DNA from: UBA668 sp046052275
GTDB taxonomy: Bacteria; Actinomycetota; Acidimicrobiia; Acidimicrobiales; Ilumatobacteraceae
Assembly: GCA_046052275.1 (NCBI GenBank)
Contig: JBJOMQ010000145.1
Coordinates: 1 to 6,444 of the forward strand
Length of the DNA stretch: 6,444 nt
Reading direction: 5' to 3'
Below are positions 1-5,009 of this stretch, piece after piece. Below the pieces are notes generated by a model that had not been told where the DNA came from, searched no databases, and was given only the letters and a program-made list of their open reading frames with translations. How positions within the stretch are numbered: position 1 is the first letter of the stretch; the number at the start of each line of letters is the position of its first letter. A program made the position numbers and the translations under genes.

Positions 1-540
1 CTCGGCAAGGTGGTGGTGACGCCCTGCGCAGGGTGCCGTGGCGAGGGGCGTGTGATCACCGAGAAGTCGTATCAGGTCGACGTGCCGCAAGGGGTCGACA
101 CGGGGTCGACGCTGCGGCTCACAGGACGAGGCGCTGCGGGCCCGCGCGGCGGCAGCACTGGCGATCTCTACGTCCACCTGCGCGTCGCACCGCACGATCG
201 CTACGAGCGCGACGGCGACGACCTGGTGACGTCGCTGCAGGTGTCGATCGCGCAGGCTGCGCTTGGCACTCGCTTCACGCTGCCGACGCTCGACGGTGAC
301 GAGAACATCGTCGTGCCGGCCGGCACCCAGCACGGCCGCGAGTTCGTGCTGCGCGGTCGCGGCGTGCCGAGACTGCAGGGCCGTGGACGGGGCGACCTCC
401 GCGTCAGGGTCGAGGTGCTGGTGCCCACGTCGCTCACCGATGCAGAAGTCGAACTGCTCCGCGCATTCGCCGCCGGGCGCGGCGAGGAGGTGCAGCCCGA
501 CCAGGGACTGCTGGCGCGCATCAAGTCGGCGTTCCAGTGA
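1..540 (+). CDS. dnaJ: Chaperone protein DnaJ (Hsp40), 3' part only
   Basis: This is the C-terminal 179 residues of the Hsp40 co-chaperone that delivers unfolded clients to DnaK and stimulates its ATPase in the cytoplasm. The reading frame is open from base 1, so the J domain, the Gly/Phe linker and most of the zinc-finger repeats lie outside the window. The last zinc-binding repeat is visible as CAGCRGEG (window residues 9-16). It is followed by the two beta-sandwich substrate-binding domains, with typical stretches VDVPQGVDTGSTLRLTGRG, GDLYVHLRV and LRGRGVPRLQGRGRGDLRV. The C terminus, GLLARIKSAFQ, matches the usual DnaJ ending. The stop codon lies 9 bases before rsmE. In many actinobacteria hrcA precedes dnaJ and rsmE follows, so this is probably the hrcA-linked dnaJ copy, but hrcA itself is not visible here. 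Confidence 0.96.
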   Translation, partial: LGKVVVTPCAGCRGEGRVITEKSYQVDVPQGVDTGSTLRLTGRGAAGPRGGSTGDLYVHLRVAPHDRYERDGDDLVTSLQVSIAQAALGTRFTLPTLDGDENIVVPAGTQHGREFVLRGRGVPRLQGRGRGDLRVRVEVLVPTSLTDAEVELLRAFAAGRGEEVQPDQGLLARIKSAFQ

Positions 541-549
541 GCCGCTGAC

Positions 550-1245
550 GTGCACAGTGACCTGCGCAACAGTGCAGCACACGTCTTCGTCGACGAGCTC
601 GACGAGCCGGCGCTTGCCAGCGTCGACGAGCACCACCTGGTTCGCGTGCTCCGACTCCGTGATGGCGACAGCGTCTCGGCGAGCGACGGCAACGGACGGT
701 GGCGGCTGTGTGTCATGCGTGGCGGCGCACTCGAGCCGGCGGGTGCGATTGCGGAGGGCGAGCCCGCACGGCAGTGCACGGTCGGCGCAGCCATACCCAA
801 GGGTGACCGCCTCGACTGGATGGTGCAGAAGCTCACAGAGGTGGGGGCACAGCGGATCGCACTGCTCGAATCCGACCACAGCGTGGTGCGCTGGGACCTT
901 GCGCGGGCAGGACGACAGCTCGAGCGTCTGCAGCGGATCGCCCGCGAGGCGGCGGCGCAGAGCCGGCGGTGTCGCCTGCCGGTCATTGAGGGGCCCGTGC
1001 CCTATGGCGTCATGATCGCCGAGGCTGGCGCAGCGATCGCCGACCCGGACGGCCGCCCGCTCGCGGCAGCGCTGACGCGTGGGCCGCTGCTCATCGGACC
1101 CGAAGGCGGCTGGTCGGCGGCGGAGCGCTCGTCGGCATCGCAGGCCGGGGCGGCGGCAGTGTCGCTCGGTGCCACCGTGCTGCGCGTCGAGACGGCGGCG
1201 GTCGTGGCGGCGGCGCTGATGTTGTCGGTCGGCGGTGCTGGCTGA
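550..1245 (+). CDS. rsmE: 16S rRNA (uracil(1498)-N(3))-methyltransferase RsmE
   Basis: SPOUT-family methyltransferase that uses S-adenosylmethionine to methylate N3 of U1498 in 16S rRNA, acting on the 30S subunit in the cytoplasm. The 231-residue product is close to the usual 240-250. The N-terminal PUA-like RNA-binding part covers about residues 10-70 (HHLVRVLRLRDGD at 28-40). The SPOUT domain follows, with KGDRLDWMVQKLTEVGAQRI (84-103), IAREAAAQSRR (130-140), the SAM-pocket GPEGGW (183-188) and the trefoil-knot motif LGATVLRVETA (206-216). The GTG at 550 is chosen because it is the first start after the dnaJ stop and gives a normal N terminus. No good Shine-Dalgarno precedes it, which suggests translational coupling to dnaJ, whose TGA lies 9 bases upstream in the same frame. 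The family assignment is firm; the exact start is less so. Confidence 0.95.
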   Translation: MHSDLRNSAAHVFVDELDEPALASVDEHHLVRVLRLRDGDSVSASDGNGRWRLCVMRGGALEPAGAIAEGEPARQCTVGAAIPKGDRLDWMVQKLTEVGAQRIALLESDHSVVRWDLARAGRQLERLQRIAREAAAQSRRCRLPVIEGPVPYGVMIAEAGAAIADPDGRPLAAALTRGPLLIGPEGGWSAAERSSASQAGAAAVSLGATVLRVETAAVVAAALMLSVGGAG

Positions 1246-1266
1246 CGGCCGGGCAGTGTCGTCGCC

Positions 1267-1301
1267 GACGCGCTGAGTGAGAGTTGGCCACTCTGTGGCA
1301 A
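1267..1301. promoter_or_regulatory. Tandem BldD-box-like palindromes upstream of the BldD-like gene
   Basis: Two 15-base windows each match 7 of the 9 specified positions of the Streptomyces BldD box as I remember it (NTNACNCWGNGTNAN). Box 1 is 1267-1281 and contains CGCTGAGTGA. Box 2 is 1287-1301 and contains the perfect dyad GCCAC-TCT-GTGGC (1287-1299). The centres at 1274 and 1294 are 20 bases apart, about two helical turns, so two dimers could sit on the same face. A third overlapping dyad, AGAGT-N5-ACTCT, spans 1280-1294. The boxes lie roughly 70-105 bases before the BldD-like start. Streptomyces BldD represses its own gene, so an autoregulatory operator is the natural reading. The consensus is from memory, and single 7/9 matches are not rare in GC-rich DNA. 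Confidence 0.45.
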
Positions 1302-1358
1302 GAATCAGTCGGCGATGTGTGCCATTATCTGAACTGGGGTAGGCCAAACGACCCATCG

Positions 1359-1368
1359 GGAGCAGGAG
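1359..1368 (+). promoter_or_regulatory. Ribosome binding site of the BldD-like gene
   Basis: The purine run GGAGCAGGAG holds two Shine-Dalgarno cores. GGAG at 1359-1362 is 9 bases from the ATG at 1372. AGGAG at 1364-1368 is only 3 bases from that ATG but 9 from the next in-frame ATG at 1378. Either Met could therefore be the start, changing the protein by two residues. Confidence 0.6.
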
Positions 1369-1371
1369 ATC

Positions 1372-1887
1372 ATGGGCATGCGCGAAGACGACGAGGACGC
1401 ATCCTCATCGCCCTACAGCCGGAGCGTGGGCGAGCGACTGCGCGTCATCCGACGCCAGAAGCGCCTATCGCTGCAGGAGGTCGAGGCCAACTCTGCCGAG
1501 GAATTCAAGGCGTCGGTGCTGGGTGCCTACGAGCGTGGCGAGCGAGCGATCTCGGTGCCCCGGCTCGAGCGTCTCGCCAAGTTCTACAACGTGCCGGTCG
1601 ACCAGCTGCTCCCCCGAGAGGAAGTCGAGGCCGCCGGTGAGGCTGAGGCCGCAGCGGCCAGCAAGAAGTTGGCTGTCGACCTGCTGAAGCTCAGCCAGCT
1701 GAGCGGGCAGCCCTTCGAGATGCTCACCCGGTTCCTGAAGATGATCCAGCTCCAGCGCCAGGACTTCAACGGCAAGGTGATCACCGTTCGTGGCGACGAC
1801 ACGAGGGCCATCGCAGCGATGCTCGACGTGCCGGTCGATCAGGTCGGTCAGCGGCTCGATGCCCTCGACCTCCTCTACCGCCCCTGA
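1372..1887 (+). CDS. BldD-like cyclic-di-GMP-responsive HTH transcriptional regulator
   Basis: A 171-residue XRE-type regulator whose layout and length match Streptomyces BldD (about 167 residues). In that organism BldD is a master repressor of development, dimerised on DNA by tetrameric cyclic-di-GMP. The N-terminal HTH spans about residues 17-81 (VGERLRVIRRQKRLSLQEVE, then GAYERGERAISVPRLERLA and FYNVPVDQLLP). A short Ala/Glu-rich linker (84-98) leads to a C-terminal domain (100-170) with LDLLKLSQL-like helices and the stretch RQDFNGKVITVRGDD (129-143). This fits the BldD ligand signature RxD-X8-RxxD exactly: R129, D131, R140 and D143. It follows rsmE after a 126-base gap with possible self-binding sites and is followed 40 bases later by hemW, probably as one transcript. 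The BldD-family call rests on both domains. The target genes, and any developmental role in this organism, cannot be read from the sequence. Confidence 0.88.
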   Translation: MGMREDDEDASSSPYSRSVGERLRVIRRQKRLSLQEVEANSAEEFKASVLGAYERGERAISVPRLERLAKFYNVPVDQLLPREEVEAAGEAEAAAASKKLAVDLLKLSQLSGQPFEMLTRFLKMIQLQRQDFNGKVITVRGDDTRAIAAMLDVPVDQVGQRLDALDLLYRP

Positions 1888-1927
1888 GGAACATGCGCGC
1901 CCGGCGCCCCGTGACAGCACCGCAGAC

Positions 1928-2986
1928 GTGAGCGCGTTCGGGGTCTACCTCCACATCCCGTTCTGTGCCCGACGATGCGACTACTGCGCCTTCGCCACCT
2001 GGACCGATCGCCACCACCTGCACGACGCGTATCTCGCCGCTTTGCAGCGTGACATCGAGCGGGCCGGCCTCCCGCAGGCCACCAGTGTGTTCGTCGGCGG
2101 CGGCACGCCATCGGCTGTCGACCCGCGGGCGCTCGGAGCCGTGCTCCGGTCGATTCCGCTCGCCGACGGCGCAGAGGTGACTGCCGAGTGCAACCCCGAC
2201 GATGTCACCGATGCACTCGCTACGGCACTCGCCGAGGCAGGCGTCAACAGGATCAGCCTCGGCGTGCAGTCGATGGTGCCGCATGTGCTGGCATCGCTCG
2301 GACGCCACCACACGCCGTCGAACGTGGCCGATGCAGTGCGTGCCATCCGGCGGGCCGGCATCGATCGCGTCAACCTCGACCTGATCTACGGCGCAGTCGG
2401 TGAGTCGCTGCCGGACTGGCGGGCGACGATCGAACTCGCGCTGCTGCTGGCGCCCTCGCACGTCTCGGCATATGCGCTCACCGTGGAGGCCGGCACGCCA
2501 CTTGCCGCCAGCCCGGAGCGGCACCCTGACGACGATGACCTCGCCGACAAGTACGAGATGGTCGACGAACTGCTCGAGCGGGCGGGCCTTGCCAACTACG
2601 AGGTGAGCAACTGGGCGCTGCCCGGCGAGGAGTGCCGCCACAACGTCCTCTACTGGCAGCAGGGCGACTACCGGGGATTCGGAGCGGCAGCGCACAGCCA
2701 TCACAGCGGCCGTCGGTGGTGGAATGTGCGTACCCCGGAGCGCTATATCGCCGCTGTCGAGGCGGGCGAGTCCACGGAGGCAGCGGGGGAGCATCTCGAC
2801 GACGAGACACGTCGGATCGAGGGGCTCCAACTGGCACTGCGCATGCGCAACGGGGTGCCCGCCGACACCTTTGCCGACGACGACCTCGATGACGTGGCAC
2901 CCCTTGTCGTCGTCGAGGACGGCAGGGTGAGGCTCACTCGCGGTGGACGCCTCCTGGCGAACGAAGTGGCCATTCGCATCCGCTGA
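1928..2986 (+). CDS. hemW: Radical SAM heme chaperone HemW (coproporphyrinogen III oxidase-like)
   Basis: A 352-residue radical-SAM protein of the HemN/HemW family. HemW binds heme and a [4Fe-4S] cluster and is thought to insert heme into respiratory enzymes; older annotations call it oxygen-independent coproporphyrinogen III oxidase. The cluster motif is C13-x3-C17-x2-C20 followed by F22 (CARRCDYCAF). Phe after the third Cys, rather than the Cys of true HemN, points to HemW. Other family marks are VYLHIPFC (6-13), VGGGTPS (56-62), ECNPDD (87-92), ISLGVQS (109-115), the dimer-domain stretch NYEVSNWA (223-230), HNVLYW (238-243) and GFGAAAHS (250-257). The frame is open further upstream, but that part overlaps the regulator gene and resembles nothing. 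GTG 1928 is the only start codon between the regulator stop and the first conserved residues. It lacks a clear Shine-Dalgarno. The C-terminal domain is slightly shorter than in most HemW. Confidence 0.93.
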   Translation: MSAFGVYLHIPFCARRCDYCAFATWTDRHHLHDAYLAALQRDIERAGLPQATSVFVGGGTPSAVDPRALGAVLRSIPLADGAEVTAECNPDDVTDALATALAEAGVNRISLGVQSMVPHVLASLGRHHTPSNVADAVRAIRRAGIDRVNLDLIYGAVGESLPDWRATIELALLLAPSHVSAYALTVEAGTPLAASPERHPDDDDLADKYEMVDELLERAGLANYEVSNWALPGEECRHNVLYWQQGDYRGFGAAAHSHHSGRRWWNVRTPERYIAAVEAGESTEAAGEHLDDETRRIEGLQLALRMRNGVPADTFADDDLDDVAPLVVVEDGRVRLTRGGRLLANEVAIRIR

Positions 2987-2996
2987 ACGGTGCGTC

Positions 2997-3020
2997 GAGG
3001 GGTGCTGAGTGGCTCAGCCC
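2997..3020. terminator. Hairpin between convergent hemW and PAS-GGDEF-EAL gene
   Basis: GCTGAG (3004-3009), a TGG loop and CTCAGC (3013-3018) form a perfect 6-bp stem. With one bulged T, GG at 3001-3002 can also pair with CC at 3019-3020. The hairpin starts 18 bases after the hemW stop, and its distal arm covers the stop codon of the opposing gene (3014-3016). There is no T-run on either strand, as is common for actinobacterial hairpin terminators. The position between two converging genes suggests a two-way terminator. Confidence 0.5.
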
Positions 3021-4753
3021 GACGCAAGATCGCGGAGCACGGGCGCAAGGTCGGTCTCCGGCACGGCAGGCGAGAACAGATAGCCCTGCGCAGCGCGGCA
3101 GCCGTACTGGCGCAGGCGGTCGGCCTGCTCGTCGGTCTCGACGCCGGTGGCGACGACGTCGAGGCCGAGGCCGGTGGCCAGACCCACGAGCGAGGCGATG
3201 ACCTGGTCGACGCGGCTGTCGGCGGTGAGCAGCGAGATGAGCGATCGCTCGATCTTGACCCTGGCCAGGCCGAGATCGACGAGCGAGGGCAGCAGCGAGG
3301 CACTGCGGCCGCAGCCGTCGAGCGACAGCGTCATGCCGGCTTCGGCGAGCCTGACGAGGTTGGCGCGGGAGATGTCGTCACCGAGTTCGGCGGACCGCTC
3401 GGGTACCTCGATGGTGAACCACTCCGGTCGCGCCTCATTCGACTCGACGCGCGACAGCAGACTGGTCGCGTACTGCGGCCAGGCGAGTTCCTCGGTGGCT
3501 GCATTGATGCTGATCTGGAAGTCGCGCAGCCGTGTGGTGGAATCGGTGCGCAAGGCCCGGCCAACCTGAGTCGCCCTGTCGTGCACGAAGGCACCGATGT
3601 TGAGGATCTCGGAGTTCCTCTCAGCAGATGGAATGAACTCGTCGGGAGCGACGTCGCCGAGTTGGGGATGGCGCCAGCGCGACAGAGCCTCGGCGCCAAC
3701 CGGTCGCCGATTGTCGAGCAACACGATCGGCTGGAACCAGACCTCCATCTGGCGGAACTGAATGGCAGCGCGGAGTTCGTTCCAGAGCCGAAGGGTGGAC
3801 TCGGCCGAGTCGCCGGGAAGCGCATCGTGGCGCACGGCACGGCTGCCGCCACGTCGCACCGCCTCGCGCAGGGCGGCCCCAGCGTCGGCGAGCATCTCGA
3901 CGTGCACTGCGGTGCTGCCGGGAGGCGGCAGCGGTGCATTCGAGGGGGCAGTCGCGTAGCCGATCGACGCCGTCACGCGCATCGTGCGGCCGCGGGCCGA
4001 GACAGGCTGGCGTACGGCATCGCGGCAGGCGGCGAGGACCTGGTCGGCCTGCTCGTCGGAGTCGACCTCGAAGACTGCAGCAAATGCCTCGCCCAGCCTG
4101 CCGAGCTCACCGTGTGATGGCAGGCAGTGGCGCACCGTCGCCACGACCTGCTGCACCAGTTCGGCAGCGCCCTGGTCGCCGAGGGCTGCGCGAACGAGGC
4201 CGAGCTGGTCGATCTGGAAGATGGCAGCGCACGCACGTCGGCCGCTCCGGCTGCCGAGGATCGATTCCAGCTCATGTTCGAGTGCCTCATGCCCGAGCAG
4301 CCCGGTTGCGGCATCGCGGCCGCGGCCGGCGGTCGAGAGGCGTGCGGCCTCGACGAGTTCGGTGACGTCGCGCAGCCTGAGCACGGCGCCGGGATTGGAC
4401 GGGAGCGGGGCCACCGACACCTCCCACCAGTGCCTCGTCAACTGGCTGGCATCATCGAGGAAGAACAGCGTGTCGCCGCGGTGGGCGATGGTGCTGCGTA
4501 CGGCACCCAGCACGTCGGCGCGGGCCTGCGGCGAGCTGAGGCCGTGAAGCAGGTCGAGCGGCATCCCGGCGGGGTCGGATCCACCAGCGAAGGCGTGGCG
4601 GAACGGTGCGTTGGCGGTGACGATGCCGAGATCGGGCCCGACGATGGCGACCTGCGTGGCGGTCGACTCGATGACATCGCTCAGCAGCCGCTCTGCCGCA
4701 TCGCGGTCGATGGCCTCGCCGTCGTCTCGCCGCCTGCGTCCGGGTCGCTGCAC
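3014..4753 (-). CDS. PAS-GGDEF-EAL protein with degenerate GGDEF and EAL sites
   Basis: Soluble signalling protein of the cyclic-di-GMP family, 579 residues from GTG 4753 (numbering used here). No membrane segment or signal peptide is visible. A PAS/PAC sensor covers about 22-139 and ends in LRLRDVTE. A GGDEF-like domain follows (about 148-275, with FQIDQLGLV and VTASIGYA), but its signature is reduced to RLGEAF (219-224), so cyclase activity is unlikely. The EAL domain (about 324-570) starts FQPIVLLDNRRPVGAEALSRW. Matched by spacing to RocR-type enzymes, E355, N417, E449, D479, K500 and Q556 are kept. The second Asp of the DDFGTGYSS loop is G480 (loop reads DGCGRSAS), and the general-base Glu of AEGVET is T536 (ATGVET). 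Phosphodiesterase activity is therefore probably lost, leaving ligand sensing or protein contacts. GTG 4753 is preferred to ATG 4786 because GGAGGT lies 5 bases before it, whereas the ATG has no Shine-Dalgarno. Confidence 0.88.
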   Translation of the reverse strand: MQRPGRRRRDDGEAIDRDAAERLLSDVIESTATQVAIVGPDLGIVTANAPFRHAFAGGSDPAGMPLDLLHGLSSPQARADVLGAVRSTIAHRGDTLFFLDDASQLTRHWWEVSVAPLPSNPGAVLRLRDVTELVEAARLSTAGRGRDAATGLLGHEALEHELESILGSRSGRRACAAIFQIDQLGLVRAALGDQGAAELVQQVVATVRHCLPSHGELGRLGEAFAAVFEVDSDEQADQVLAACRDAVRQPVSARGRTMRVTASIGYATAPSNAPLPPPGSTAVHVEMLADAGAALREAVRRGGSRAVRHDALPGDSAESTLRLWNELRAAIQFRQMEVWFQPIVLLDNRRPVGAEALSRWRHPQLGDVAPDEFIPSAERNSEILNIGAFVHDRATQVGRALRTDSTTRLRDFQISINAATEELAWPQYATSLLSRVESNEARPEWFTIEVPERSAELGDDISRANLVRLAEAGMTLSLDGCGRSASLLPSLVDLGLARVKIERSLISLLTADSRVDQVIASLVGLATGLGLDVVATGVETDEQADRLRQYGCRAAQGYLFSPAVPETDLAPVLRDLASG

Positions 4754-4758
4754 CGTCC

Positions 4759-4764
4759 ACCTCC
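4759..4764 (-). promoter_or_regulatory. Strong Shine-Dalgarno deciding the start of the PAS-GGDEF-EAL gene
   Basis: Read on the - strand, GGAGGT is followed by 5 bases and then GTG (4753-4751). It is a full match to the anti-SD core at good spacing and is the best ribosome binding site in the window. The longer reading from ATG 4786 would add 11 residues and has only GC-rich sequence without a purine run before it. Confidence 0.7.
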
Positions 4765-4866
4765 CTCGTCCATTGCTCGCCGCCATGCGGGCGCCGGCGA
4801 CCGGCCGACGACGAGGTCGATTCTGGCAGGTGGGTGCCGCTGCGGTGGGGAAGGCGGGGTGGCCGT

Positions 4867-4875
4867 TGGTACGAT
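4867..4875 (+). promoter_or_regulatory. Candidate extended -10 promoter for tRNA-Val
   Basis: TGG-TACGAT fits the extended -10 pattern TGn-TAnnnT and ends 17 bases before the first base of the tRNA, giving an expected transcription start near 4882 and a leader of about 10 bases. There is no recognisable TTGACA-like -35 at the right distance, which extended -10 promoters can do without. Confidence 0.45.
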
Positions 4876-4892
4876 CCGGCGACGCATCGCAC

Positions 4893-4966
4893 GGGCGTAT
4901 AGCTCAGTTGGTTAGAGCGCCACCTTGACACGGTGGAGGTCTCCGGTTCGAGTCCGGCTACGCCCA
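4893..4966 (+). tRNA. tRNA-Val (anticodon GAC)
   Basis: A 74-base cloverleaf. The acceptor arms GGGCGTA (4893-4899) and TACGCCC (4959-4965) pair fully, with discriminator A at 4966. The D arm carries AGCTCAGTTGGTTAGAGC. The anticodon stem CCACC/GGTGG encloses the 7-base loop TTGACAC, with anticodon GAC at 4927-4929, which reads GUC (and GUU by wobble) as valine. The T arm has the standard TTCGAGT loop. Its outermost pair (4942-4958) is a T/C mismatch, and the other four pairs are sound. The 3' CCA is not encoded (CTA follows the discriminator), so tRNA nucleotidyltransferase must add it. Identity comes from the anticodon and is firm. Confidence 0.96.
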
Positions 4967-4985
4967 CTACATCCCGCAGGCCCCG

Positions 4986-5008
4986 AGTGCCGCTCCCGCA
5001 GCGGCACT
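4986..5008. terminator. Strong hairpin shared by tRNA-Val and the acyl-CoA dehydrogenase gene
   Basis: AGTGCCGCT (4986-4994) and AGCGGCACT (5000-5008) form a perfect 9-bp stem with a 5-base loop. It begins 20 bases after the tRNA on + and, on -, one base after the TGA of the acyl-CoA dehydrogenase (5012-5010). There is no T-run on either side. The placement between convergent transcripts suggests one hairpin ending both. Confidence 0.65.
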
Positions 5009-5009
5009 G

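Larger units (their letters stand above)
4754..4892. promoter_or_regulatory. Divergent intergenic control region
   Basis: This stretch separates the - strand PAS-GGDEF-EAL gene from the + strand tRNA-Val, so promoters for both must lie here or overlap the gene ends. The only sites I can support are the Shine-Dalgarno of the former and an extended -10 for the tRNA. No convincing -35/-10 pair for the signalling gene and no clear operator palindrome were found. Confidence 0.5.

Noticed and set aside
201..986. Open frame of 261 codons on - opposite dnaJ and rsmE
   Set aside because: Ser/Arg-rich shadow of two well-identified genes on +.
1260..1270. Short palindrome CGTCG-C-CGACG after rsmE as a terminator
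   Set aside because: A one-base loop cannot form a stable hairpin, and there is no T-run.
1296..1328. Possible sigma-70 promoter (TGGCAA and CATTAT) in front of the regulator gene
   Set aside because: The spacer of about 21 bases is too long and both hexamers are weak. The gap must hold a promoter, but I cannot place it.
1284..1640. Open frame of 118 codons on + starting in the rsmE-bldD gap
   Set aside because: It overlaps the BldD-like gene in another frame, its start lies inside the palindrome region, and its product shows no motif.
1790..1927. N-terminal extension of hemW overlapping the regulator gene
   Set aside because: The extra 46 residues overlap the regulator's coding sequence in another frame and have no HemW resemblance; GTG 1928 gives the normal N terminus.
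1781..2830. Long open frame (349 codons) on the - strand across the regulator end and hemW
   Set aside because: It is antisense to hemW, rich in Arg, Ala and Gly without any recognisable motif, and is an expected by-product of high GC content.
2990..4117. Open frame of 375 codons on + opposite the EAL domain
   Set aside because: It mirrors the real EAL gene. The opposite strand carries clear EAL motifs, while this translation has low-complexity Gly/Arg/Ala text and no family resemblance.
4835..4850. BldD-box-like site upstream of the PAS-GGDEF-EAL gene
   Set aside because: Only about 6 of 9 positions match, in very GC-rich sequence, and there is no real palindrome.
4127..4915. Open frame of 262 codons on + that runs into the tRNA
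   Set aside because: It is antisense to the PAS-GGDEF domains and overlaps tRNA-Val, so it is not a plausible gene.
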